Shown here piece after piece: positions 16,605 to 25,536 of a DNA stretch of 64,000 bases (within the stretch, counting starts at the first letter, position 1; each line of letters opens with the position of its first letter). The DNA lies in the NCBI RefSeq assembly GCF_030409315.1, contig NZ_JAUFPS010000095.1, forward strand, positions 62,001 to 126,000, read 5' to 3'. The DNA comes from Mucilaginibacter flavus (lineage in GTDB: Bacteria > Bacteroidota > Bacteroidia > Sphingobacteriales > Sphingobacteriaceae). The translations under genes and the position numbers were made by a program. Under the pieces are notes generated by a model, which was not told the DNA's origin, made no database searches, and saw only the letters and a program-made list of their open reading frames with translations.

Positions 16605-18095
16605 ATGAATAAAATACCCGAAATTGCAGTAATTGGTTCCGGTTTTGCTGGCTTAAGTGCCGCTAGTTACCTCGCAAAAGAGGGCTTTAAGGTAGATGTA
16701 TTCGAAAAAAACGAGCAGACCGGAGGACGTGCACGGCAGTTGAACACAGATAATGGCTATGTTTTTGACATGGGACCAAGTTGGTACTGGATGCCGGAAG
16801 TATTCGAAAATTTCTTTAACGATTTTGGTTATAAGGCCGCTGACTTTTATGATCTGCAACAGTTAGACCCAGGTTTTACGGTTGTTTTTGGGATCGATGA
16901 TATCCTGGCTGTTCCTGCTGATTTTGAGGCACTGCGCGCCCTGTTTGAAACTATTGAAACGGGAAGTGCTGAACAGCTTAAACTTTTCTTAGCTGAAGCG
17001 GCCTACAAGTATGATACCGGCATGAGAAAGTTGGTTCACAAGCCGGGGCTTTCACTAACTGAGTTCGCCGACTGGGACCTGATTAAAGGAATTTTCAAGT
17101 TACAGGTATTTACCTCTTTCAGCAATCACGTCAGGAAATTCTTTAAGCATCCAAAGCTTATTGCTTTAATGGAATTCCCGGTACTTTTTCTTGGTGCCAT
17201 GCCGGAAGATACCCCCGCCTTATATAGCCTGATGAATTATGCAGGGCTACGTTTAGGTACCTGGTATCCGAAAGGGGGTTTTGGAAAAGTGACCGGCGCG
17301 ATGCAAAAAATCTGTGAGGCACAGGGCGTAAAGTTTCATACGGGAGACCCGGTCAGGGCTTTAAAGGTTGATGATAGAAGAATTTCAGATGTAATAACAG
17401 GTTCAGATCATAAAAACTATGATGCTGTATTGGCAGCTGCTGATTATCACCATGTTGAGCAAGACCTTTTAGAACCCCGGTTCCACAATTACAGTTCAGC
17501 ATACTGGAACAAACGGTTAATGGCGCCATCCTGCCTCATTTTTTACCTGGGTATCACCCGCAAAATTGAGCGATTAGATCATCACACCTTGTTTTTTGAC
17601 GCTGACCTTAAACAACACGGACTCGAAATTTATAAAAATCCGAAATGGCCATCGCAACCGTTATTTTATGTTTGCTGTCCTTCGAAAACAGATAACAGCG
17701 TTGCACCGGCAGGACATGAAAATCTTTTTGTGTTAATGCCTCTTGCAGCCGGCCTTACAGACCATTACACGCTGCGCGAAGAATATTTCGACGTGATCAT
17801 GCAGCGTTTGGAGGATTTTACAGGAATACTAATCCGGCAATACATAGATTACAAAAAGAGTTATTGCGTCAACGATTTTACTTCTGATTATAATTCTTAC
17901 AAAGGTAATGCTTACGGGCTGGCCAATACACTTATGCAGACTGCTCATCTTAAGCCGTCCGTTAAAAATCGCAAAATAGACAATTTGTTTTATGCCGGGC
18001 AGCTGACCGTTCCGGGGCCGGGTGTTCCCCCGTCTATAATTTCCGGTAAAATCGCTGCCGGCCAGCTTATTAATTATATCAACCGAAGAAAATGA
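16605..18095 (+). CDS. crtI: Phytoene desaturase
   Basis: About 496 residues from ATG 16605. It has the N-terminal FAD-binding motif AVIGSGFAGLSAASYLAKEG, followed by VFEKNEQTGGRARQL. It ends with the carotenoid desaturase signature GQLTVPGPGVPPSIISG. CrtI converts phytoene to lycopene at the membrane using FAD. It is first in the operon and overlaps crtB by four bases (ATGA). The length is normal for the family (490-510). Confidence 0.95.
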   Translation: MNKIPEIAVIGSGFAGLSAASYLAKEGFKVDVFEKNEQTGGRARQLNTDNGYVFDMGPSWYWMPEVFENFFNDFGYKAADFYDLQQLDPGFTVVFGIDDILAVPADFEALRALFETIETGSAEQLKLFLAEAAYKYDTGMRKLVHKPGLSLTEFADWDLIKGIFKLQVFTSFSNHVRKFFKHPKLIALMEFPVLFLGAMPEDTPALYSLMNYAGLRLGTWYPKGGFGKVTGAMQKICEAQGVKFHTGDPVRALKVDDRRISDVITGSDHKNYDAVLAAADYHHVEQDLLEPRFHNYSSAYWNKRLMAPSCLIFYLGITRKIERLDHHTLFFDADLKQHGLEIYKNPKWPSQPLFYVCCPSKTDNSVAPAGHENLFVLMPLAAGLTDHYTLREEYFDVIMQRLEDFTGILIRQYIDYKKSYCVNDFTSDYNSYKGNAYGLANTLMQTAHLKPSVKNRKIDNLFYAGQLTVPGPGVPPSIISGKIAAGQLINYINRRK

Positions 18096-18928
18096 AAGCA
18101 AGATTTGACACCTTATCGGCCACCTGCAGCAAGGCGACGACAAGGCTTTACAGTACCAGTTTTTCGTTAGGAATTTATTTTTTAAAAAAGGAGCTGCGCC
18201 ATCCGATATATGCCATTTACGGTTTTGTTAGGCTTGCTGATGAGATCGTGGACAGTTTTCATGATTACCCCAAATCCGAATTACTGACCGAATTCAAAGA
18301 AGACTGTTTCAGGGCTATTTCAAGGGGTATTAGTGTGAATCCGGTCCTTAATTCATTTCAGCAGGTAGTAAATCAATATGGAATAGAACACCAACTCATT
18401 AATCAGTTCCTGAAAAGTATGGAAATGGATCTGGCGGACCAGGAATATACAGAGGAAAAGTATGAGGAGTACATTTTAGGTTCGGCGCAGGTCGTCGGGC
18501 TGATGTGCCTGCATGTATTTACTAACGGTGATCCTGTGGACTTTGAGCGACTGAAAATCCCGGCCATGAAATTGGGGTCGGCTTTTCAGAAAGTGAATTT
18601 TTTAAGAGATGTCAACGCAGACTACCTGGAATTAAACCGTACCTATTTCCCTGAAGTTAACCTGTCTTCTTTTTCTGAGCTTGATAAAAAGGGCATTGAG
18701 CAAGATATCAGTCAGGATTTCAACGAAGCGCTTGACGGCATCAGAAGTCTTCCCCGTTCCTGTCGTAAGGGGGTTTATCTCGCCTATGTTTATTATCGTC
18801 AGCTGTTTCGCAAAATTATGAATGTACCGGCAGAAAGAGTTTTATCAGAACGAATAAGAGTTTCCAACGGTCATAAGTTTTGGCTGATGTTTGATTCTTT
18901 GGTAAGGTATAAATTGAATGTATTATGA
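18092..18928 (+). CDS. crtB: Phytoene synthase
   Basis: 278 residues, squalene/phytoene synthase fold. The first Asp-rich motif is VRLADEIVD near residue 47-55 and the second is NFLRDVNAD near 170-178, which together bind the diphosphates through magnesium. It condenses two geranylgeranyl diphosphates to phytoene. It is translationally coupled to crtI. No geranylgeranyl diphosphate synthase gene is in the window, so the precursor must come from elsewhere in the genome. Confidence 0.95.
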   Translation: MKARFDTLSATCSKATTRLYSTSFSLGIYFLKKELRHPIYAIYGFVRLADEIVDSFHDYPKSELLTEFKEDCFRAISRGISVNPVLNSFQQVVNQYGIEHQLINQFLKSMEMDLADQEYTEEKYEEYILGSAQVVGLMCLHVFTNGDPVDFERLKIPAMKLGSAFQKVNFLRDVNADYLELNRTYFPEVNLSSFSELDKKGIEQDISQDFNEALDGIRSLPRSCRKGVYLAYVYYRQLFRKIMNVPAERVLSERIRVSNGHKFWLMFDSLVRYKLNVL

Positions 18929-19404
18929 AATTATTATTGTGCCTGGTCGTCATAAGTGGCAACGCCGGTTTCCCGCAGACTATTAATTTAAGCGACGTCC
19001 GGAATTTGTATTGTCACGCAGCCCTTGTTAAACAGGATGCTCAGCAATTAAGCAGGTTATTAATCAAGGTTGATTCCAATGCCGAGCCGGTGCTGTTCTG
19101 CTACAAAGGTGCGAATGAAATGATAAGTGCCAGGTATTCCCTGAACCCGGTGTCAAAATTGGAAAAATTCAGCAAGGGAAAGCAAATGATGATCACAGCT
19201 ATCAACCGAGACACCCTTAACCTGGAGATGCGCTTTATTCGCTACTCTATTCAAAGTAACCTGCCTGCTTTTCTGGGCTATCATGAAGAGTTGAATGGTG
19301 ATAAACGTTTTCTTACGGAAAACATTTCAAAAAGCAATGATTCCGAGCTGAGGCAAATGATCAATAATTATTTATCAATACAATCCAAACAAAAAACAAA
19401 TTGA
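18925..19404 (+). CDS. Unknown exported protein within the crt operon
   Basis: 159 residues that start inside the crtB stop (ATGA). A short hydrophobic N-terminus (MKLLLCLVVISGNAGFPQ) looks like a signal peptide. The rest is a mixed alpha/beta domain with no known motif. The fact that it is kept between crtB and idi with overlaps on both sides suggests a role in pigment handling or envelope placement, but that is only inferred from position. Confidence 0.65.
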   Translation: MKLLLCLVVISGNAGFPQTINLSDVRNLYCHAALVKQDAQQLSRLLIKVDSNAEPVLFCYKGANEMISARYSLNPVSKLEKFSKGKQMMITAINRDTLNLEMRFIRYSIQSNLPAFLGYHEELNGDKRFLTENISKSNDSELRQMINNYLSIQSKQKTN

Positions 19405-19415
19405 AAGAAAGCGTA

Positions 19416-19928
19416 ATGCTGGTTAATACCAGCGGTCAAACTACCGGAACTATGGATAAAATGGCCGTGCACCGCGCAGGGGCATTACACCGTGCCTTTT
19501 CTATTTTTCTATTTAATCAGCAGGGACAGTTATTATTACAACAAAGGGCCTTTGATAAATATCATTCCGGCGGCTTGTGGACCAATACATGCTGCAGCCA
19601 TCCTGGATTAGGTGAACCTGTTACAGAAGCCGCGCACCGCAGGTTGCGGGAAGAAATGGGTACGGTAAGCGAGTTGACGGAAGTCTTTCAGTTCATTTAC
19701 CGGCATGAATTTGAAAACGGGCTTATCGAGCATGAGTATGACCATGTCTTCATAGGTACTGCAGACGATGAGCCTATCCCGAACCCGGCTGAAGTGGCCG
19801 GTTTCAGATATGTTGATCTCGATTCTCTGCTATCTGATATTGCCAGTCAACCGGAGCAATATACTGCATGGCTAAAAATTTCACTGGAACGTGTTTTAGA
19901 ATATTATCAACAAATATATTGTCTATGA
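19416..19928 (+). CDS. idi: Isopentenyl-diphosphate delta-isomerase type I
   Basis: About 170 residues. ATG 19416 is a plausible start; a TTG at 19401 overlapping the previous stop is an alternative. The Nudix fold is visible, with HRAFSIFLFNQQGQLLLQQR, the catalytic Cys in WTNTCCSHPGLGEP and the Nudix helix HRRLREEMG. The metal-binding FIYRHEFENGLIEHEYDHVF stretch follows. It interconverts IPP and DMAPP and so feeds the carotenoid pathway. It overlaps crtZ by four bases. Confidence 0.93.
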   Translation: MLVNTSGQTTGTMDKMAVHRAGALHRAFSIFLFNQQGQLLLQQRAFDKYHSGGLWTNTCCSHPGLGEPVTEAAHRRLREEMGTVSELTEVFQFIYRHEFENGLIEHEYDHVFIGTADDEPIPNPAEVAGFRYVDLDSLLSDIASQPEQYTAWLKISLERVLEYYQQIYCL

Positions 19929-20386
19929 TTGCATGGTTCATCAATATCGGTATAACGCTGCTTGCCTTTACGGGCATGGAAGGCGTTGCATGGCTTACCC
20001 ATAAATACGTCATGCATGGTTTATGCTGGACGCTGCACAAAGACCACCATCGCAAGGAGCATTATAGTTTCCTGGAGCGCAACGATTTTTTCTTTTTGAT
20101 TTTCGCCATTCCGGGCATTGCCTGCCTTGCTATCGGAACAATTAAGCATATACCAGCGTGGACGTGCGTCGGAACAGGAATAACACTTTACGGGGCCTGT
20201 TATTTTTTCGTTCATGACCTTTTCATACACCAAAGAATAAAAGTGCTGCGCAATTCTGAAAACAGGTACTTAAGAGCTATCCGCCGGGCGCACAAAATAC
20301 ATCATAAACATTTGGGAAAAGAGGACGGTGAATGTTTCGGGATGCTGCTGGTGCCATTCAAATATTTCAGGGAGGACAAAACATGA
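19925..20386 (+). CDS. crtZ: Beta-carotene hydroxylase
   Basis: About 153 residues from ATG 19925 (ATGA overlap with idi). It is a membrane-bound di-iron hydroxylase of the fatty-acid hydroxylase superfamily. The histidine clusters HKYVMHG, HKDHHRKEH, FVHDLFIHQR and RAHKIHHKH provide the iron ligands, and hydrophobic segments lie between them. It adds 3- and 3'-hydroxyls to beta-carotene, giving zeaxanthin. No ketolase (crtW) gene is seen, so zeaxanthin is the likely local end product. Confidence 0.93.
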   Translation: MIAWFINIGITLLAFTGMEGVAWLTHKYVMHGLCWTLHKDHHRKEHYSFLERNDFFFLIFAIPGIACLAIGTIKHIPAWTCVGTGITLYGACYFFVHDLFIHQRIKVLRNSENRYLRAIRRAHKIHHKHLGKEDGECFGMLLVPFKYFREDKT

Positions 20387-21111
20387 AGTATACTTATCTT
20401 CTGATCGACTTTTTTTCAGTCCTTGTGCCCTTGCTGTTTTCCTTTCACCCCAAACTGAAATTTTATAAAAGCTGGCCGGCTTTTTTCCCTGCAGTAATCA
20501 TTACAGGGTTGATTTTTATAGGATGGGATATGTATTTTACTCATTTAAAAATTTGGGGCTTTAACCCGGTTTATCTTACAAAGATCTTTATAGGAAACTT
20601 ACCCATTGAAGAATTACTGTTCTTTTTGTGTATCCCTTATGCCTGCGTGTTCACTTATCAATCCCTGAATTTAGGGATCAAAAAAAACCTGTCAAAAACT
20701 GTGGAGTTGTTACTCACTATCAGTTTAATTACAGTTTCGGCTATACTGGCTATTGTATTTCATAATCGCAGTTATACGACTTTTGCATTCGCATTTTTGG
20801 CCCTGCTGCTTGTTACTTCAAGGTTTATATGCCGCGTTTCCTGGCTGCCGGGCTTTTATTTTACCTATTTAATATTGCTGCTTCCTTTCCTGATCGTTAA
20901 CGGAATTTTGACCGGCACGGGTTTAAATGCGCCGGTGGTATGGTACAACCCGGATCAAATGCTGAATTTAAGAATATTAACCATCCCGGTGGAGGATGTC
21001 TTTTACGGAATGGATTTGATCCTTTTAAACGTCCTGATTTATACACGGCTTTCTGAAAGATGTTATAAACAGCTGAAGAGCCGCATTAAACTTGAAAAAA
21101 TTCAATATTGA
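20383..21111 (+). CDS. Lycopene cyclase, CrtYc-CrtYd fused type
   Basis: About 242 residues from ATG 20383 (ATGA overlap with crtZ). It has roughly six to seven membrane helices. Two lycopene cyclase domains can be seen: PIEELLFFLCIPYACVF in the first half and IPVEDVFYGMDLILLNVLIY in the second. The P-x-E-[ED] motif occurs in both. This fused heterodimer-type cyclase makes beta-carotene from lycopene and is typical of Bacteroidota. Confidence 0.92.
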   Translation: MKYTYLLIDFFSVLVPLLFSFHPKLKFYKSWPAFFPAVIITGLIFIGWDMYFTHLKIWGFNPVYLTKIFIGNLPIEELLFFLCIPYACVFTYQSLNLGIKKNLSKTVELLLTISLITVSAILAIVFHNRSYTTFAFAFLALLLVTSRFICRVSWLPGFYFTYLILLLPFLIVNGILTGTGLNAPVVWYNPDQMLNLRILTIPVEDVFYGMDLILLNVLIYTRLSERCYKQLKSRIKLEKIQY

Positions 21112-21126
21112 CCACAATAGCTATTA

Positions 21127-21810
21127 ATGATAAACGACGAAACAATAATTGAGAAAAAAGATGAGCTTTCTTTCATCGACTTTGACCGGGAGCATCATAG
21201 CGCTGCGTTTGACATCCCCCTCCGCGCGGATGCTTTTAAACTGGATGATGAAACAAAGATGGAACTGATTGAAAAACACTTCGCAGCGATCATGCAGGTT
21301 TTGGGTATGGATCTCGAAGATGACAGCCTCAAGGACACCCCAAAAAGGGTAGCTAAAATGTATGTAAAGGAAATCTTTAGCGGCCTGAACCCGGCAAATA
21401 AGCCAACGCCGACGCTGTTTAAAAATCCTTTTAATTACAGCCAGATGCTGGTAGAAAAAAACATTGCCGTATTCAGCAATTGCGAACATCACTTTGTTCC
21501 TATAACCGGGAAAGCTCATGTGGCTTACATCAGCAACGGGCATGTGATCGGTTTATCAAAACTAAACAGGATCGTGCAGTATTGCTCCCAAAGGCCGCAG
21601 GTGCAGGAAAGGCTGACCATTCAAATTGCCAATATGATGAAAGAAGCATTAGGGACGGAAGATGTCGCAGTAATTATTGATGCGCATCACCATTGTGTTT
21701 CCAGCAGGGGCATCAGGGATGCCGGCAGTAAAACCATTACTGCTGAATATAGCGGCAGGTTCCTGAATGCAGAAACGAAGAATGAGTTTCTTAAATATAT
21801 AGGGTCATGA
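21127..21810 (+). CDS. folE: GTP cyclohydrolase I
   Basis: 227 residues. The family core is clear: FSNCEHHFVPITGKAHVAYI, SKLNRIVQYCSQRPQVQERL and the zinc-ligand/active-site region DAHHHCVSSRGIRDAGS. It turns GTP into dihydroneopterin triphosphate, the first step to folates and pterins. It begins 15 bases after the lycopene cyclase gene and overlaps the next SDR by four bases. Its place in a carotenoid operon suggests a second, light-linked pterin supply, possibly for photolyase antenna cofactors. That role is inferred. Confidence 0.94.
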   Translation: MINDETIIEKKDELSFIDFDREHHSAAFDIPLRADAFKLDDETKMELIEKHFAAIMQVLGMDLEDDSLKDTPKRVAKMYVKEIFSGLNPANKPTPTLFKNPFNYSQMLVEKNIAVFSNCEHHFVPITGKAHVAYISNGHVIGLSKLNRIVQYCSQRPQVQERLTIQIANMMKEALGTEDVAVIIDAHHHCVSSRGIRDAGSKTITAEYSGRFLNAETKNEFLKYIGS

Positions 21811-22523
21811 ATTTTGAAGGAAAAAATATCGTGGTAGCCGGCGGAAGCTCGGGTATCGGTTTATCACTGGTAAAACTGTTAAGCAATCAAAAAGCCCAGG
21901 TGTATGTAATTTCAAGGACAGGTTCTGATGAATGGCCCCATAGTGTCAAACATTTAGCTTTGGATATAAACGGGAATCCGGATGCGCTTGCAGGCTTCTT
22001 GCCGGACCAGGTACATGGGGTGGTCTATTCCATCGGCAGTATCAACCTAAAGCCTTTTAACCGCCTGACCGAAGATGATTTTTTAAACGATTACCGCATT
22101 AATGTCGTGGGCGCTGTTAAAGTGATCCAGCAATCGCTTAAACAACTTAAAAATGCAGGCGAAGCATCTATCGTTTTAATCAGCTCCGTTGCCGCTAAAA
22201 GCGGTATGCCGTATCATGCCAGTATATCGGCTGCTAAAAGCGGATTGGAAGGCTTGGCGCTATCACTTGCGGCAGAACTTGCGGCACAGCATATCCGGGT
22301 GAACGTTATTGCTCCTTCCCTTACAGATACACCAATGGCCCAAAACCTGCTGAGTACTCCTGAAAAAAGAGAAGCTTCGGCAAAAAGGCATCCATTGGGG
22401 AAATTCGGCCTGCCGGATGATATCAGCCAGGCTGCAGCATTCTTACTTTCAGACGAAAGCGGTTGGATGACGGGGCAGGTTATCGGTATAGATGGCGGGC
22501 TTGGTAAATTAAAAGTAAGCTGA
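21807..22523 (+). CDS. SDR family oxidoreductase
   Basis: 238 residues, a classical short-chain dehydrogenase. It has the nucleotide motif NIVVAGGSSGIGLSLVK at the N-terminus, the catalytic serine in SIVLISSVAAKSG, and the YxxxK equivalent in PYHASISAAKSGLEGLAL. In that last motif the usual Tyr position reads as Ser within ASISAAKS, so the catalytic Tyr appears replaced. It is co-translated with folE and may act on a pterin, but the altered motif makes activity uncertain. Confidence 0.88.
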   Translation: MNFEGKNIVVAGGSSGIGLSLVKLLSNQKAQVYVISRTGSDEWPHSVKHLALDINGNPDALAGFLPDQVHGVVYSIGSINLKPFNRLTEDDFLNDYRINVVGAVKVIQQSLKQLKNAGEASIVLISSVAAKSGMPYHASISAAKSGLEGLALSLAAELAAQHIRVNVIAPSLTDTPMAQNLLSTPEKREASAKRHPLGKFGLPDDISQAAAFLLSDESGWMTGQVIGIDGGLGKLKVS

Positions 22524-22524
22524 T

Positions 22525-23169
22525 ATGATAAACATTAATAGCGAGCAGCTCTCCGAAATGGAGAAATATTACCGCATCAACCTGATCAATAGTTTAGCGG
22601 GCTACAAGTCCCTTAATCTGTTGGGTACTATAGACAACGATGGGATCACTAATCTTTGTATAATCAGTTCTGTATTTCACCTGGGTGCCAATCCCCCGCT
22701 TATCGGTATGGTTATCCGCCCGGAAAGACCGCATAACGACACCCTGAGAAATATCAAATCGGTAGGGCAATATACGCTTAACAACGTCTTGCCTGAATGG
22801 TATATGCACGCACATCAAACCAGTGCAAGTTATCCTTCAGGAGTATCCGAATTTGATGCCTGCGGTTTCAAAAAAATTTATGCAGATAGATTTAAAGCTC
22901 CTTTCGTGGAAAAATCGACCGTCAGGATTGGTCTTGAGATGCGGGAGTTTATCGATGTGGAGCTTAATGGCACCACCATCGTTATTGGCGAAGTGGTCAG
23001 AATCATGACTGATGATTCGTTAATTGAAGAAGATGGAACAGTTAATCATATCTGTGCTAAAACAATGACGGTAGCGGGACTGGATAATTATTGTCTTCCG
23101 CAAGCCGTGGGCCGTTTGGCGTATGCAAAACCTGGTGTTGAGCCACATGAATTATCTATGGTAAAATAA
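22525..23169 (+). CDS. Flavin reductase-like (FMN-binding split barrel) protein
   Basis: 214 residues with the flavin reductase-like fold. It shows NLLGTIDNDGITNLCIISSV for the barrel start, PPLIGMVIRPERPHNDTLRN as the FMN phosphate-binding region, and QYTLNNVLPEW after it. It lies one base behind the SDR gene. Members transfer electrons from NAD(P)H to flavin or act with an oxygenase partner. The same type of gene occurs in light-induced operons with photolyases in other bacteria. Confidence 0.85.
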   Translation: MININSEQLSEMEKYYRINLINSLAGYKSLNLLGTIDNDGITNLCIISSVFHLGANPPLIGMVIRPERPHNDTLRNIKSVGQYTLNNVLPEWYMHAHQTSASYPSGVSEFDACGFKKIYADRFKAPFVEKSTVRIGLEMREFIDVELNGTTIVIGEVVRIMTDDSLIEEDGTVNHICAKTMTVAGLDNYCLPQAVGRLAYAKPGVEPHELSMVK

Positions 23170-23179
23170 ATTATCCGCT

Positions 23180-24424
23180 ATGGCACAAGAAAAAGATCCG
23201 GATGTAATTATCGTAGGTGGTGGTATTGCCGGCTTAACCGCCGCAAAAGTGTTAAAATCGGCCGGCAGATCAGTATTGATTCTTGAAGCCTCCGACGGTA
23301 TTGGCGGAAGAGTGAGGACCGATACCGTACAGGGCTCTTTGTTGGACCGCGGTTTCCAGGTATTCCTAACAGCTTATCCTGAAGCTAAATATTTATTGGA
23401 TTACAAAGCGCTTGATCTTAGAACTTTCGAACCGGGCGCGCTGATCCTTAATCAGGAAGGGATCACGGAAGTCGGTGACCCGTTAAGGAGGCCGTCATCT
23501 CTGATCAGGACGCTTTTATCTCCTGCCGGCACGTTACCGGATAAGCTGCGTATGCTTCGGTTGAAGCTGATGCTAAGCCGCAAAAGCCTGGAGGATATAT
23601 TTTCAGAAAATGAGACCAGCACGATGGCCTACCTGAAAAATGCAGGCTTTAGTGAGTTCATGATTACCCGGTTTTTTAAGCCGTTTATGACCGGTATTTT
23701 CCTGGAAAACAAACTGACAACCTCCAGCCGGATGTTTGAGTTTGTATTTAAGATGTTCAGTGAAGGCGATGCAGCAGTACCGGCACACGGAATGGGCATG
23801 ATCCCTTTGCAATTAGCGAAAGGTCTCTCAGACAAAGAATTGATTTTTAATGAAAGGGTTACGGCAATTGATGGCAGCACCGTAAAAAGCGCTACCGGAA
23901 AAACTTTTCAGTCCGCCCATGTAATAATAGCTACGGATCAACTGCATTTACCGCAGCCTTATCAGCACCTGGCAAAGTCTTACCATTCGGTAATCAATAT
24001 GTATTTTATCGCTTCAAAGCCACCTTTTAACAGGCCGCTTATTGCGCTGAATGCCTTGCCGGGAAAGTTGGTAAATAATATAGCGGTAATGAATCAGGTA
24101 TCGCCTTATTATGCTCCCGGTGTCGATTCCCTCATTTCGGTTTCACTGATCGGCGATTTTTCGGGCGAAAGCGTTATTAAACTCAGGAGTGAGGTGATCC
24201 GTGAGATGGCGTGCTGGTTTCCTGACGCGATCAATTGGAAACATTTGAAAACTTATACTATCAATTATGCTTTGCCAAATGATGACCGGGTGCTTAACCA
24301 TCCGGAAATCTTAAGATTAAACGACCGGTGTTTTATCTGCGGCGACCATTTACTAAATGGCTCGATTAATGCAGCGATGAAAAGCGGGCGATTGGCTGCA
24401 GAGGCTGTTATCAGCGGGTGTTAA
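23180..24424 (+). CDS. FAD-dependent amine-oxidase-type oxidoreductase
   Basis: 414 residues. The dinucleotide motif VIIVGGGIAGLTAAKVLKSA is followed by EASDGIGGRVRTD, the amine oxidase/protoporphyrinogen oxidase signature, and the C-terminal FAD contact is ICGDHLLNGSINAAMKSGRL. This family also includes carotenoid and sterol desaturase relatives. It follows the flavin reductase gene by 10 bases and precedes the MpaB-type gene by three. The substrate is unknown; a role in modifying carotenoids or lipids under light stress is a guess. Confidence 0.87.
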   Translation: MAQEKDPDVIIVGGGIAGLTAAKVLKSAGRSVLILEASDGIGGRVRTDTVQGSLLDRGFQVFLTAYPEAKYLLDYKALDLRTFEPGALILNQEGITEVGDPLRRPSSLIRTLLSPAGTLPDKLRMLRLKLMLSRKSLEDIFSENETSTMAYLKNAGFSEFMITRFFKPFMTGIFLENKLTTSSRMFEFVFKMFSEGDAAVPAHGMGMIPLQLAKGLSDKELIFNERVTAIDGSTVKSATGKTFQSAHVIIATDQLHLPQPYQHLAKSYHSVINMYFIASKPPFNRPLIALNALPGKLVNNIAVMNQVSPYYAPGVDSLISVSLIGDFSGESVIKLRSEVIREMACWFPDAINWKHLKTYTINYALPNDDRVLNHPEILRLNDRCFICGDHLLNGSINAAMKSGRLAAEAVISGC

Positions 24425-24427
24425 GCA

Positions 24428-25480
24428 ATGGGATATCAAAAAATATATGGAAGTGAGTTTTTGGCTGCTAAAAGACTAGTTGGTGATCCCGTCGCTGATG
24501 CATTTATCCTGCAAGTATTTAGAGACGCTGATCAAAAAAAAGAATTGCAACAATGGTTAAATAGAGCGAGCGGTAACCATGAGTTAAAAGCTTTGGCAGA
24601 AATTTTTCCCGGATTGCAGCTTATTAAGGAGGCTGCACATTTACCTGCCTGGGCTGATCAGAAGTTGATGAAAGCCGGGTCGGACTTTTTCATCAGGCAT
24701 TCTACCACCATCATGAGTTTGCTTGGCTTGATGTCACTTCCCTATTGTTATACAGCCGCTAACGGTGCCAGGGTGCTGTATTTATCGGAGCGCATGCGAA
24801 CTGATGCGACTAAAAGATTATATGAGACTGCGATCTTTGTTTGGGAAGCGATGGCCCCGGATGCTTTCGGACCAACGGGAAAAGTTTTTACAGAAACCTT
24901 CAAAGTAAGGTTAATGCATGCCGCGGTGCGTTACTATACGCTGCAAAGCGGAAAGTGGGACGATTCCTGGGGTGTGCCTATCAACCAGGAAGATATGGCA
25001 GGTACCAATCTTTCTTTTTCATTGATCGTAATCAGGGGCCTCAGGTTACTGGGGTTCACGATAAATCAAGCTGATCAGGTCGCATTTATCCACCTATGGA
25101 ATGTGATCGGCTTTTTGTCAGGTTTGGATGAAGACCTGATTCCCACCAAACCAGGATTAGCAGTAATGCTTGATGCCGAAATCAGCAGAAGACAGTTTGC
25201 CGGCTCAGCTCACGGCAGAGAATTAACCAGCGCACTTACAGCACATATTATTTCAGTCAATAAAGGTAAAGTTAAGGCAAATGACATCCTGGGCTTAATG
25301 AAATATTTGCTGGGGAAAGATGTCGCGGCAACACTTTCCATTGATGTACCGGACTTACCCAAATACAAGATTTCGCTGCTCCGTACGACAAACCTTATTA
25401 AAAGTTTTATGCCCCAGGGCAATACTGATCTTACTTACCAAAGAGCTTATTCAACATTCAAATCACAAAAACCACTTTAA
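24428..25480 (+). CDS. Oxygenase MpaB family protein (DUF2236)
   Basis: 350 residues, predominantly helical. Recognisable parts are SLLGLMSLPYCYTAANGARV, KVRLMHAAVRYYTLQSGKW and PINQEDMAGTNLSFSLIVIR, which include the conserved R-x-x-H-A-x-x-R stretch of DUF2236 that coordinates haem in latex-clearing and MpaB-like oxygenases. It belongs to the same operon. Such proteins cleave double bonds in isoprenoid chains, so it may act on a carotenoid or polyprenyl. This function is inferred. Confidence 0.82.
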   Translation: MGYQKIYGSEFLAAKRLVGDPVADAFILQVFRDADQKKELQQWLNRASGNHELKALAEIFPGLQLIKEAAHLPAWADQKLMKAGSDFFIRHSTTIMSLLGLMSLPYCYTAANGARVLYLSERMRTDATKRLYETAIFVWEAMAPDAFGPTGKVFTETFKVRLMHAAVRYYTLQSGKWDDSWGVPINQEDMAGTNLSFSLIVIRGLRLLGFTINQADQVAFIHLWNVIGFLSGLDEDLIPTKPGLAVMLDAEISRRQFAGSAHGRELTSALTAHIISVNKGKVKANDILGLMKYLLGKDVAATLSIDVPDLPKYKISLLRTTNLIKSFMPQGNTDLTYQRAYSTFKSQKPL

Positions 25481-25536
25481 CAAAATAAAAGATTTTAAAT
25501 TTGACCGATATGACAATCATTACAAGCCCTTAAATT

